Shown here: positions 33,935 to 42,562 of the stretch, piece by piece
Layout: each line of letters opens with the position of its first letter
Numbering within the stretch: position 1 is the first letter of the stretch
Source of the DNA: Candidatus Accumulibacter proximus
Lineage (GTDB): Bacteria > Pseudomonadota > Gammaproteobacteria > Burkholderiales > Rhodocyclaceae
Length of the DNA stretch: 64,000 bases
Assembly (NCBI GenBank): GCA_016709675.1
Contig: JADJMH010000029.1
Coordinates: forward strand, 1 to 64,000
Reading direction: 5' to 3'
Made by a program: the position numbers and the translations under genes
The notes under the pieces: model-generated
The model's input: the letters and a program-made list of their open reading frames with translations, nothing else
Database searches by the model: none
Told to the model about the DNA's origin: nothing

Positions 33935-35299
33935 TCAAGCGAAACTTGCAACGGGGGGGGGGGGCGCGGCCCTCCTTCTCCTTGTAAAGCACGCGGTTCT
34001 AAGCAGCTTCAACTGGCGCGCTGCTGCAGTGAGTTCGCCGCGAAAATCGGGATGGGCAATACCGATCAACGCCAGGGCACGCTGCTTGGCGGTTTTCCCG
34101 CGCAGTTGGGCAAGGCCGTATTCAGTCACCACGTAGTTGACGTCATTCTTGCTGGTGGTCACATGCGCACCCGGGGTCAGCCCCGGCACGATGCGCGAGA
34201 TGGTGTCAGCCTTCGCCGTCGAAGGCAGAACGATGAAAGCCTTGCCGTCGCGTGAGCGGTTGGCTGCCCGCACAAAATCGACCTGTCCGCCAGTGCCGGA
34301 GTACGGTTGTGGGCCAAAGCTCTCGGAACAGCACTGCCCGAGCAGATCGATCTGCAGCGTTGCGTTGATCGATACCATCTTGTCATTGCGCGCAGCAAGA
34401 AAGGGGTCGTTCGTGTAATCGACCGGATGCATTTCCAGCATCGGGTTGCGATGCATGAAACGGTAGAGCTTCTGCGAGCCCAGGGCAAACGTTGCCACCA
34501 TCTTGCCTGGCAGATAGGTCTTCTGGCGATTGTTCACCGCGCCGCACTCGAGCAGTTTGAGGATGCCATCGCCGATCATCTCGGTATGGATGCCCAGATC
34601 ATGCTTGTGTGTGAGTTGCATGACCACCGCGTCGGGAATGGCGCCAAAGCCGATCTGCAGCGTCGAACCATCGTCGATGATATCGGTCACGTATTCGCCG
34701 ATGGCCTGCTGCACGGCGCCGATCTTTGGCAGGCTGACCTCCAGTATTGGCTCCTCGCTCTCGACCAGACCAGCCACCTGCGAGATGTGAACGTGACAAT
34801 TGCCATTGGTGAATGGCACGTTCGGATTGACCTCGAGAATCACGGCCCGGGCCATGCTCACGGCAGCCATCGTGTAGTCGGTGGCCAGACTGAGCGCGAA
34901 AAAGCCGTGTTCGTCCATCGGCGATGCCATCGAAAAGACCGCGTCGACCCGAAGCTGCCGGTTTCGGATCAGCGATGGCATCTCGGAAAAGTAGCTCGGC
35001 AGATAGTCGATCCAGCCTTCATGCCCTCCCGGCCGAGTCGCCCCGCCAAAGAAGAAGGCGAGGTGACGAACATGGTCTACCGTCTCGGGATCGATGTAGG
35101 CGTACTTGCGCAGCGGCAGAATCTGCCCCACCGTCACGCCGTGAAAATTCCGCCGCTGCTCGGACAATGCGGTCAGCAGGGTCGGCGGTTCGCCGACACC
35201 CGTAGGAACGCAGATGAAATCGCCGTCCTCGATCAGGCTCATGGCCTCGGCTGCGGCCATCCGTTTGCGCTGGTAAATGCGCTGGTAAATATCTGACAT
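33935..35299 (-). CDS. Acetyl-CoA hydrolase/CoA-transferase family protein
   Basis: A 454-residue class I CoA-transferase/acetyl-CoA hydrolase family member, moving CoA between acyl groups such as acetyl, propionyl, succinyl or 4-hydroxybutyryl. Family marks are VPTGVGEPPTLLTAL, TLQIGFGAIPDAVVMQL, HTEMIGDGILKLLECG and the catalytic glutamate in NYVVTEYGLAQLRGKTAKQRA. The last ~20 residues (RTACFTRRRRAAPPPPVASFA in parts) run through a 12-base homopolymer and look non-native; family proteins usually end near AARQLKLL. It lies downstream of icmF, which suggests a role in propionyl/methylmalonyl or isobutyryl-CoA handling. Confidence 0.88.
   Translation of the reverse strand: MSDIYQRIYQRKRMAAAEAMSLIEDGDFICVPTGVGEPPTLLTALSEQRRNFHGVTVGQILPLRKYAYIDPETVDHVRHLAFFFGGATRPGGHEGWIDYLPSYFSEMPSLIRNRQLRVDAVFSMASPMDEHGFFALSLATDYTMAAVSMARAVILEVNPNVPFTNGNCHVHISQVAGLVESEEPILEVSLPKIGAVQQAIGEYVTDIIDDGSTLQIGFGAIPDAVVMQLTHKHDLGIHTEMIGDGILKLLECGAVNNRQKTYLPGKMVATFALGSQKLYRFMHRNPMLEMHPVDYTNDPFLAARNDKMVSINATLQIDLLGQCCSESFGPQPYSGTGGQVDFVRAANRSRDGKAFIVLPSTAKADTISRIVPGLTPGAHVTTSKNDVNYVVTEYGLAQLRGKTAKQRALALIGIAHPDFRGELTAAARQLKLLRTACFTRRRRAAPPPPVASFA
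33953..33964. repeat. Homopolymer of 12 G residues
   Basis: Twelve consecutive G on the plus strand (C on the coding strand) sit 18 bases before the stop of the CoA-transferase gene. One base more or less changes the C-terminal tail. It is the only long homopolymer I noticed in the window. Confidence 0.9.
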
Positions 35300-35423
35300 G
35301 CATCCTCCCTTCCTGGTGGAAAACAGCCCCGGCGCTGGATCATCATCCGGGGGTAAGCCAAAGCCCTGTCAGTCCTGGCCCGGACGACAGGGCGGCACGC
35401 GTCCGGAGCTGGCCCCTGGGCAC

Positions 35424-38400
35424 CTACATGCTGCGGCGGTACTGGCCACCGACCTCATACAACGCGCCGGTGATCTGCCCGAGCGAGCAGACGCGAACAG
35501 CGTCCATGAGGACCGCAAAGACATTACCGTTGTCGATCACTACCTGCTTCAACGCCTCGATCATGGCGCCGGAAGCCGCCGCGTTGCGGCTCTGGAAGTC
35601 GCGCAAGCGCAGCAGTTGCGACTGTTTCTCGTCTTCCGTTGAGCGCGCGAGTTCAATTTCGATCTGTGCGTCACCCTTCGGGTTACGGAAGGTGTTCACT
35701 CCGACGATCGGGAACGAGCCGTCATGCTTCTTGTGCTCATAATAGAGCGATTCCTCCTGGATCTTGCCGCGCTGGTAGCCGGTTTCCATGGCCCCCAGGA
35801 CACCACCGCGCGAAGCAATGGCCTCGAACTCCTTCAATACGGCTTCTTCGACCAGATCAGTCAACTCATCGATGATGAACGAACCCTGATTCGGGTTCTC
35901 GTTCATCGCCAGACCCCACTCGCGATTGATGATCAACTGGATGGCCATCGCCCGGCGGACCGATTCTTCGGTCGGGGTGGTGATCGCTTCGTCGTAGGCG
36001 TTGGTATGCAGCGAGTTGCAGTTGTCGTAGATGGCAATCAGCGCCTGCAAGGTGGTACGAATGTCGTTGAACGCCATTTCCTGCGCGTGTAGCGAACGAC
36101 CGGAAGTCTGGATATGATACTTCAACTTCTGGCTGCGCTCGTTGCCGCCGTATTTATTCTTCATCGCCACCGCCCAGATGCGGCGGGCAACCCGGCCAAT
36201 CACCGAATACTCGGGATCCATGCCGTTGCTGAAGAAGAACGACAGGTTGGGCGCGAAATCGTCGATGTGCATGCCGCGCGCCAGATAGGTTTCGACATAG
36301 GTGAAGCCATTGGCCAGAGTAAAGGCCAGCTGCGATATCGGATTGGCGCCGGCTTCGGCAATGTGATAGCCGGAAATCGACACCGAGTAGAAGTTTCCGA
36401 TCTGGTTATGAACGAAGAATTCCTGAATGTCACCCATCATCTTGAGCGCAAACTCGGTCGAGAAGATGCAGGTATTCTGCCCCTGATCCTCTTTGAGAAT
36501 GTCCGCCTGAACGGTGCCGCGAACATTGGCCAGCACCCAGCCACGGATCTTCTGCATCTCGTCTTCGGTCGGATCGCGGCCGTTGTCGGTACGGAACTTC
36601 TCGATCTGCTGGTCGATCGCGGCATTGAAGAACATTGACAAAATGATCGGTGCCGGACCGTTGATGGTCAGCGAAACCGACGTTGTTGGTGCACACAGCT
36701 CAAAACCGTCAAACAGAACTTTCATGTCGTCCAGCGTCGCGATCGACACGCCGGAGTTCCCGACCTTGCCGTAAATGTCTGGCCGGGCATCGGGATCACA
36801 ACCGTAGAGGGTGACCGAATCGAAGGCGGTCGACAGCCGCTTGGCGGGCATGCCTTCGGAAACCTTCTTGAACCGCCGGTTGGTACGGAAAGCATCGCCT
36901 TCCCCGGCGAACATACGGGTTGGATCCTCGTTCTCGCGCTTGAAGGCAAACACACCGGCGGTAAACGGAAAGGAACCGGGAACATTCTCCTTCATCAGGA
37001 AGCGCAGCACTTCGCCGTCGTCCTTGTAGGTCGGCAGCGATACCTTGCGGATGCGCGACCCGGACAGCGAAGTGCTGGTCAGCCGGGTGCGAATCTCCTT
37101 GTCGCGAATCTTGACCACGTACTCGTCCTGCGCGTAAAGCTCGACGGTCTTCGGCCACATGTCGAGCAGCTTCTTTGCCCTGGCGTCGAGTTGTCCCTCT
37201 TTCCAAATAATCAGCTCATCAAAGTCGGCCACCGACTTGCCGCAGGCGTCAAACAAAGCCTTGGCAATTTTCAGGGACTGGCGCTGGCGAGCGATCTCCG
37301 CCTGCTCGGCGGTATGGGCATGATAGCTGCGGACCGATTCGGCAATTTCGGCCAGGTAGCGCACACGCTGTGCCGGAACGATCGCCCGCTGGTTCGACGA
37401 TTGACGAACGCCGACCAGCGGCAGCTTGCCCCTCTTCAGCTTCAGACCTAAGGCATGCAATTTGGGCGCCATCGCCTGGTAGAGGGCAGTCACGCCGTCA
37501 TCGTTGAAACGCGCCGCCATGGTGCCAAAAACCGGCATTTCTTCCGGGCTCTGATTGAAGGCCTCATGGTTGCGCTGATATTGTTTACGCACATCGCGCA
37601 GCGCATCCTCGGCACCCTTGCGGTCGAACTTGTTGATCGCCACAAAATCGGCGAAGTCGAGCATGTCGATCTTCTCCAGCTGTGAAGCCGCGCCAAACTC
37701 GGGCGTCATCACGTAGAGAGAGACATCGACCAGCGGCACAATGGCAGCGTTGCCCTGGCCGATACCGGAGGTCTCGACGATTACCAGGTCAAAACCTGCC
37801 AGCTTGCAGGCAGCGATCACTTCGGGCAACGCGGCAGACACCTCGGAACCCGTATCACGCGTCGCCAGCGAACGCATATAGATATTTGGATGCTCAATCG
37901 CGTTCATCCGGATGCGGTCACCAAGCAGCGCCCCTCCGGTGCGCTTGCGTGACGGATCGATCGAGATGATCGCCAGCCTGATGGTATCGCCCTGATCGAG
38001 CCGGAAGCGCCGTACCAGCTCGTCGGTCAGCGATGACTTGCCGGCACCGCCGGTACCGGTGATGCCAAGCGTCGGCACCTTGAGCCCGGCGGCCGCATGG
38101 ATGAGTTTCTTGCGCAGCGCTTCGGGGTAGGCACCGTTCTCCAACGCAGTGATGATCTGCGCCAGTTTGCGACCGTCGCCGGCTTTCAGCGTGGCAAGTG
38201 CGGCGTCCGGATCCTGACGAGCGAGCGCCGAAAGGTCGAAGTCGGACTTCGCCACCACCTCGTTGATCATTCCCTGCAACCCCATCGACTGGCCGTCTTC
38301 CGGTGAATAAACTCGTGTGACTCCATAGGCGTGCAGTTCTTCGATCTCACTTGGGACGATCACCCCGCCACCACCGCCGAAAACCTGGATGTTCTCGCCA

Positions 38401-38690
38401 CCTCCAGCCTTCAACAGATCGATCATGTACTTGAAGAACTCGACGTGCCCCCCCTGGTACGAGGTGATGGCAATTCCCTGCACATCCTCCTGCAGCGCGG
38501 CGTTCACAATCTCCTGCACCGAGCGGTTGTGGCCAAGATGAATGACCTCGGCACCGGTCGACTGGAGAATGCGACGCATGATGTTGATTGACGCGTCATG
38601 CCCGTCGAACAACGAAGCAGCGGTGACAAAGCGCACCTTGTGCTTGGGCTTGTAGGGCAGAAGCTTCTTGGCGATGGAAAGGTCGGTCAT
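35424..38690 (-). CDS. icmF: Fused B12-dependent acyl-CoA mutase (IcmF)
   Basis: A 1088-residue fusion with the IcmF layout. An N-terminal cobalamin-binding domain has the D-x-H motif at Asp29/His31 (FDGHDASINIM), with GGGGVIVPSEI. A MeaB-like GTPase chaperone follows (ITGTGGAGKSSLTDELV, IISIDPSRKRTGGALLGDRIR, VAINKFDRKGAEDAL). The C-terminal mutase TIM barrel starts about residue 555 (GSFPFTAGVF, GKVGNSGVSIATLDDMK, HIQTSGRSLHAQEM, NSLHTNAYDEAITTPTEESV). IcmF interconverts isobutyryl- and n-butyryl-CoA (and pivalyl/isovaleryl pairs in some); FPFTAG carries the Phe of isobutyryl-type rather than the Tyr of methylmalonyl-type enzymes. Start 38690 fits the family. Confidence 0.93.
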   Translation of the reverse strand: MTDLSIAKKLLPYKPKHKVRFVTAASLFDGHDASINIMRRILQSTGAEVIHLGHNRSVQEIVNAALQEDVQGIAITSYQGGHVEFFKYMIDLLKAGGGENIQVFGGGGGVIVPSEIEELHAYGVTRVYSPEDGQSMGLQGMINEVVAKSDFDLSALARQDPDAALATLKAGDGRKLAQIITALENGAYPEALRKKLIHAAAGLKVPTLGITGTGGAGKSSLTDELVRRFRLDQGDTIRLAIISIDPSRKRTGGALLGDRIRMNAIEHPNIYMRSLATRDTGSEVSAALPEVIAACKLAGFDLVIVETSGIGQGNAAIVPLVDVSLYVMTPEFGAASQLEKIDMLDFADFVAINKFDRKGAEDALRDVRKQYQRNHEAFNQSPEEMPVFGTMAARFNDDGVTALYQAMAPKLHALGLKLKRGKLPLVGVRQSSNQRAIVPAQRVRYLAEIAESVRSYHAHTAEQAEIARQRQSLKIAKALFDACGKSVADFDELIIWKEGQLDARAKKLLDMWPKTVELYAQDEYVVKIRDKEIRTRLTSTSLSGSRIRKVSLPTYKDDGEVLRFLMKENVPGSFPFTAGVFAFKRENEDPTRMFAGEGDAFRTNRRFKKVSEGMPAKRLSTAFDSVTLYGCDPDARPDIYGKVGNSGVSIATLDDMKVLFDGFELCAPTTSVSLTINGPAPIILSMFFNAAIDQQIEKFRTDNGRDPTEDEMQKIRGWVLANVRGTVQADILKEDQGQNTCIFSTEFALKMMGDIQEFFVHNQIGNFYSVSISGYHIAEAGANPISQLAFTLANGFTYVETYLARGMHIDDFAPNLSFFFSNGMDPEYSVIGRVARRIWAVAMKNKYGGNERSQKLKYHIQTSGRSLHAQEMAFNDIRTTLQALIAIYDNCNSLHTNAYDEAITTPTEESVRRAMAIQLIINREWGLAMNENPNQGSFIIDELTDLVEEAVLKEFEAIASRGGVLGAMETGYQRGKIQEESLYYEHKKHDGSFPIVGVNTFRNPKGDAQIEIELARSTEDEKQSQLLRLRDFQSRNAAASGAMIEALKQVVIDNGNVFAVLMDAVRVCSLGQITGALYEVGGQYRRSM

Positions 38691-38858
38691 GTCGTTCTCG
38701 CTCCACGAAAATCGTAAATGTCTTGGTTACCAGGAATGGCACGGGGACCCACATGTTAGGAAGTTGACGCCAATAAAGCCATTACCCAATGCGCCGCCGA
38801 TAATGTAAATATTGCCAAGTTGGAATATCGTGTCAATACACCGCCTTGCGAGACGCCA

Positions 38859-39971
38859 ATGACATACCATGAGAAGACTGCCAACGATGCCTCAGCCACC
38901 GCCGTCGCACCACCAGCGCCGGCGCGCGCCACAGTGGCCATTGCCTTTGTTCAGGGGATGCTGGCAGGTCTCCGCCACGCTGGGCGTGATACCGATCTGC
39001 TCCTTGAGCGTGCGCGCATCGCCCCACAGGTCCTGAGCAACCCTACCGCCCGTATTCCGGTCGACCGCTATGCTGAACTCTACAATCTGATCAACCGCGA
39101 ACTGGACGATGAAGGCTTTGGCCTGTTTTCGGTACCGATCCGAGCCGGCGCTTTCGAGTTCCTTTGTCGCGGCGTCATCACTGCGCCGACGCTGGCCGAG
39201 GCCATCAGACGCAGCATCCGCTTCTTGCGCCTGATCCTGCCCGACCTCGAAGTTAGCCTGGCAAGCAATGACGAGCAGGCCTGCCTGTGCATCAGGGAAC
39301 CCCGTCCCCTCGAAATCGGCCGGGTCTTCGCCTTCGAATGGTTGCTGCGCCTGCTGCATGGACTCCTTTCCTGGCTTGTCGGGCGCAGCATCGTTCTCGA
39401 CTCGGTCGCTTTCCCCTACCCCCGCCCGGCGCATGCCGAGGATTATGCGCTGATTTACACTGCGCACTCGACTTTTGACGCCGAGACGCTGAGCGCCGTT
39501 TTCGCCGCCAACCTCCTCGACCTGCCAATCCGCCGTGATGAAGCCGCGCTGCAAGCCTTCCTTGATGGTGCACCGGGCAAGCTGACAACCCTATACCGGC
39601 GTGACCGCGAAATGGTGCTGCGCATACGCAACGCGCTGCGTGACGCGCTGCCGGCGTCTGGCTCGCTGGGTGAGGTGGCCAGCGCTTTGCATTTGTCGCC
39701 ACGCACCCTTCATCGCCGGCTCAAGGAAGAGGGATCCAGCTTTCAGGCAATCAAGGATGCCCTGCGCCGAGATCTGGCAATCGACCGACTCGCCAAGACC
39801 CGGCAAGCGCTGACCGAAATTGCAACCGAACTCGGCTTTGCCGACACCGCTGCCTTCTACCGTGCTTTCCTGAGATGGACCGGCATGGCTCCTGCACACT
39901 ACCGACGACGACTGCAGGCCGCGGGCGAGCGCAAAAATGGCCACGACGGGGCCGAGTTCGCACCGCCCTAG
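38859..39971 (+). CDS. AraC-family regulator with arabinose-binding-type N-terminal domain
   Basis: A ~370-residue regulator divergent from icmF. The N-terminal two thirds (RIPVDRYAELYNLINRELDDE, VPIRAGAFEFLCRGVITAPT) fit the PF12625-type domain seen in OruR/ArgR-like AraC regulators. The C-terminal double helix-turn-helix is LGEVASALHLSPRTLHRRLKEEG and LTEIATELGFADTAAFYRAFLRWTGMAPAHYRR (parts). The start at 38859 is chosen for the ATG nearest the conserved domain; 38820 is possible. It probably controls icmF and the CoA-transferase gene. Confidence 0.87.
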   Translation: MTYHEKTANDASATAVAPPAPARATVAIAFVQGMLAGLRHAGRDTDLLLERARIAPQVLSNPTARIPVDRYAELYNLINRELDDEGFGLFSVPIRAGAFEFLCRGVITAPTLAEAIRRSIRFLRLILPDLEVSLASNDEQACLCIREPRPLEIGRVFAFEWLLRLLHGLLSWLVGRSIVLDSVAFPYPRPAHAEDYALIYTAHSTFDAETLSAVFAANLLDLPIRRDEAALQAFLDGAPGKLTTLYRRDREMVLRIRNALRDALPASGSLGEVASALHLSPRTLHRRLKEEGSSFQAIKDALRRDLAIDRLAKTRQALTEIATELGFADTAAFYRAFLRWTGMAPAHYRRRLQAAGERKNGHDGAEFAPP

Positions 39972-40448
39972 AGCGAGCAACCCTGGTGTCAGGACCCGGC
40001 TGAGAACCCCTCGTCAGACCGTGGTGGCTGCTTCGACCTTCTCGCCCGAAGGTCCTGGCGGGCTCTTCCTTGAGTATCAGTTGCGCGACCTGCTGCTCCA
40101 GCGCGGCAACGCGGTCCGCCAACAGCCGCATCCGATCAACCGCTGCGTCAGCAGATTCTCTGCCTGCGCCGTTGCGGACTTCTTCTTGTCTTTCTTTCTC
40201 GACAATGGAAGTCTCCTCTCGCAATCACGGTGTGCGGAGGAACGCGGCTGCGATGCTCCTCTTTCCAATAAAGCATGGAACGGCAAGGCCGGTCAATCTT
40301 CTGCCCGCGAGTCGAATCGATGGCAGGTAGCGTGACCTATTGCACAAGGTGCGGTGATTCGCCTCGGTATAATAAACATTAAATGATCGATCCGCGGCCT
40401 GCTGGCTGGCTGGCGGCGGCTGGGGAAAACCCATCTACGGGAGATTGC
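39972..40448. other. Intergenic region upstream of the exosortase-associated module
   Basis: No convincing gene. A minus-strand frame from 40224 begins with a charged coiled-coil-like stretch (ADRVAALEQQVAQLILKEE) but then runs into low-quality sequence antisense to the AraC gene, so it could be a small or broken gene. A TATAAT at 40368-40373, 75 bases before the acyl carrier gene, is a possible -10 element; no well-spaced -35 is visible. Confidence 0.35.
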
Positions 40449-40700
40449 ATGGACATCAAAGGCGAGGTGGTAGCGGTTCTTGACGAAGTGTTGAGCCTCA
40501 AGGGCCGGGCGAGGGGATTTTCGCTGAACACCCCATTGCTCGGCGCAATACCCGAACTCGACTCGATGGCGGTGGTTGCTCTGATCACGACACTGGAAGA
40601 ACGTTTCGGGTTTACTGTCGATGACGATGAAATCGACGGCTCGGTATTTGCATCCCTGGCTAGCCTGATCGACTTTGTCCAGGGCAAACTGGCCGCTTGA
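40449..40700 (+). CDS. Acyl carrier protein of the exosortase-associated type
   Basis: An 83-residue acyl-carrier protein. The phosphopantetheine-attachment serine lies in PELDSMAVVALITTLEERF (about residue 38), a Leu-Asp-Ser-Met variant seen in exosortase-linked carriers. An acidic helix (VDDDEIDGSVFASLASLIDFV) follows. The start MDIKGEVVAVLDEVL is 12 bases upstream of the hydrolase-2 gene's spacing partner; the downstream gap is 12 bases. It would carry an acyl or aminoacyl group for a synthesis not otherwise visible here. Confidence 0.88.
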   Translation: MDIKGEVVAVLDEVLSLKGRARGFSLNTPLLGAIPELDSMAVVALITTLEERFGFTVDDDEIDGSVFASLASLIDFVQGKLAA

Positions 40701-40712
40701 GCAAGCCGCGCC

Positions 40713-41534
40713 ATGGCCTTTGAAGCCTTCTTTCTGCCGACCGCCGCGGGCCATCGCTTCGCGCTTCTTCATGGTCCAAACGCACCGACCAAGCATTGTG
40801 GTGCGGTGGTGTACGTACCCCCCTTTGCCGAAGAACTGAACAAGTCGAGGCGCATGGCGGCCCTGCAGGCACGAGCAATGGCCACCGCGGGATATACCGT
40901 CCTGCAGATGGACTTGCTGGGTTGTGGTGATAGCTCGGCCGATTTTGGCGATGCCACATGGGAAGCGTGGCTGGCAGACGTGGAACTCGCCTGCGACTGG
41001 TTGCAGCAGCAGACTGCCGCACCGTTGTGGTTGTGGGGCCAGCGCACAGGCTGCCTCCTGGCGAATGAAGCGGCAAACCGAATGGGACGTCCGGTCAACC
41101 TGCTGTTCTGGCAGCCGGTGGTTTCAGGCAAGCAGTTCCTGCAGCAATTCCTGCGGCTGAAGATGGCCGCCGGGATCCTCGGAGGAGAAAGCAAGGGCGT
41201 GATGGAGCGGCTGCGCAAGCAACTGCAAGAGGGCGAGCCAGTCGAGGTCGCCGGCTATCTTCTATCGCCGGCCCTTGCTGCTGGACTGGAGAAGGCCGAG
41301 CTGCTGTTGCCGCACCGCTCCGGCCGTGTCGAGTGGATCGAGATCTCCAGTCGGCCGGATGCCAGCCTGTCGCCCGCCGCTCTGGCGCGGCTGACGCAAT
41401 GGCAGGCGGCCGGCCAGTACGTCCGCGGCAGCCTGGTAAACGGTCCGGCGTTCTGGCAGACGAACGAAATCAGCGAGTGCCCGGCACTGCTGGACGCCAG
41501 CCTGCGGGCGATGTCCGAGGCGGTTGCACCATGA
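40713..41534 (+). CDS. Exosortase A system-associated hydrolase 2
   Basis: A 273-residue α/β-hydrolase-like protein of the exosortase-associated hydrolase 2 family. It has GAVVYVPPFAEELNKSRRMA, a LQMDLLGCGDSSADFGDATW block and LWLWGQRTGCLLANEAA at the nucleophile elbow, where the usual Ser is not present (G-Q-R-T-G). It therefore may not be a normal serine hydrolase. Relatives sit in exopolysaccharide/PEP-CTERM loci. It ends in an ATGA overlap with the next gene (41531-41534). Confidence 0.88.
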   Translation: MAFEAFFLPTAAGHRFALLHGPNAPTKHCGAVVYVPPFAEELNKSRRMAALQARAMATAGYTVLQMDLLGCGDSSADFGDATWEAWLADVELACDWLQQQTAAPLWLWGQRTGCLLANEAANRMGRPVNLLFWQPVVSGKQFLQQFLRLKMAAGILGGESKGVMERLRKQLQEGEPVEVAGYLLSPALAAGLEKAELLLPHRSGRVEWIEISSRPDASLSPAALARLTQWQAAGQYVRGSLVNGPAFWQTNEISECPALLDASLRAMSEAVAP

Positions 41535-42562
41535 AATTCGTCGAACAAGCCATGGTGTTCCCCTGCGCGGGCGATCTCCTGCCGGGCATCGTTGCCTTGC
41601 CGCAGCCCTCCCCGAACACGCATGGCCCCGCCCGAGGGAGCAACCGCGCGGCGTTGGTCGTGCCGGGGAATCGCGCGAGCGATCCTGAACGAGCCGTCAC
41701 GCCTGACCCGTCAGCCCGTTGCGGGGTGCTGATCGTTGTTGGCGGCCCACAATACCGGGTGGGCAGCCACCGCCAGTTCCTGCTGCTCGCTCGCCGCCTG
41801 GCGGCTGAAGGCTACCCGACGATGCGCTTCGACTATCGCGGCATGGGCGACGCAAGCGGCGAAATGCGCGGCTTCGAAGAAGTGTCTGCCGACATTGGCG
41901 CCGCTCTTGACGCCTTTCAGCTGGCGTGCCCATCGCTGCGGCGCATCGTTCTCTGGGGGTTATGCGACGCCGCATCGGCCGCTCTGTTATATGTCCAGAA
42001 AACACGTGACCAGAGGGTTGTCGGCCTGGCCCTGCTGAACCCATGGGTTCGCTCCGAGACCAGCCTGGCGCAGACACACATCAAACACTATTACGGCCAG
42101 CGTCTGCTACAACGTGATTTCTGGTCGAAGCTGCTCAGCGGCCAGATGGACATGGTGAAATCCGTTCGCGACCTGGTCCAGACGGCTAGGGTAGCGCACC
42201 GGCAGGGTCCGGCAGACGAACGGCCTGCGCGTTCTTTTCAGGATCGCATGGCCGATGGCTGGCGACGGTTTTCCGGGAAAATACTTCTGATCCTCAGCGG
42301 AGAGGACTATACAGCCAGGGAATTTCTGGAATTTTCAGGCGCCAACCTCGCTTGGTCGGGTCTGATCGAGGCTGCCAAGGTACACCGGATTGACCTGCCT
42401 GACGCCGATCATACCTTCTCGTCGCTGGCGTTGCGCTCGGCCGTAGAAGAGCTGACCGTGGGGTGGCTGGACACCCTGTCCGGAGGAGGCGACGACAACG
42501 CGATGGCGGCAACACCTGCCGCTGATTCACCGTCTTCAGGGCAAGAGGAATCGTTGGCATGA
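41531..42562 (+). CDS. Exosortase A system-associated hydrolase 1
   Basis: A 343-residue α/β-hydrolase of the exosortase-associated hydrolase 1 family. Landmarks are GVLIVVGGPQYRVGSHRQFL, PTMRFDYRGMGDASGEMRGF and VLWGLCDAASAALLY, where Cys occupies the nucleophile position (G-L-C-D-A). The distal catalytic histidine may be in LPDADHTFSS. It overlaps both neighbours by four bases (ATGA), so the hydrolase pair and the CrtC-like protein are translationally coupled. The physiological substrate is unknown; the family accompanies exosortase-based protein sorting. Confidence 0.9.
   Translation: MKFVEQAMVFPCAGDLLPGIVALPQPSPNTHGPARGSNRAALVVPGNRASDPERAVTPDPSARCGVLIVVGGPQYRVGSHRQFLLLARRLAAEGYPTMRFDYRGMGDASGEMRGFEEVSADIGAALDAFQLACPSLRRIVLWGLCDAASAALLYVQKTRDQRVVGLALLNPWVRSETSLAQTHIKHYYGQRLLQRDFWSKLLSGQMDMVKSVRDLVQTARVAHRQGPADERPARSFQDRMADGWRRFSGKILLILSGEDYTAREFLEFSGANLAWSGLIEAAKVHRIDLPDADHTFSSLALRSAVEELTVGWLDTLSGGGDDNAMAATPAADSPSSGQEESLA

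Noticed and set aside
39751..40224. A minus-strand frame with a coiled-coil-like start
   Set aside because: Mostly antisense to the AraC gene. The first 60 residues could be a broken small gene but evidence is too weak for a call.
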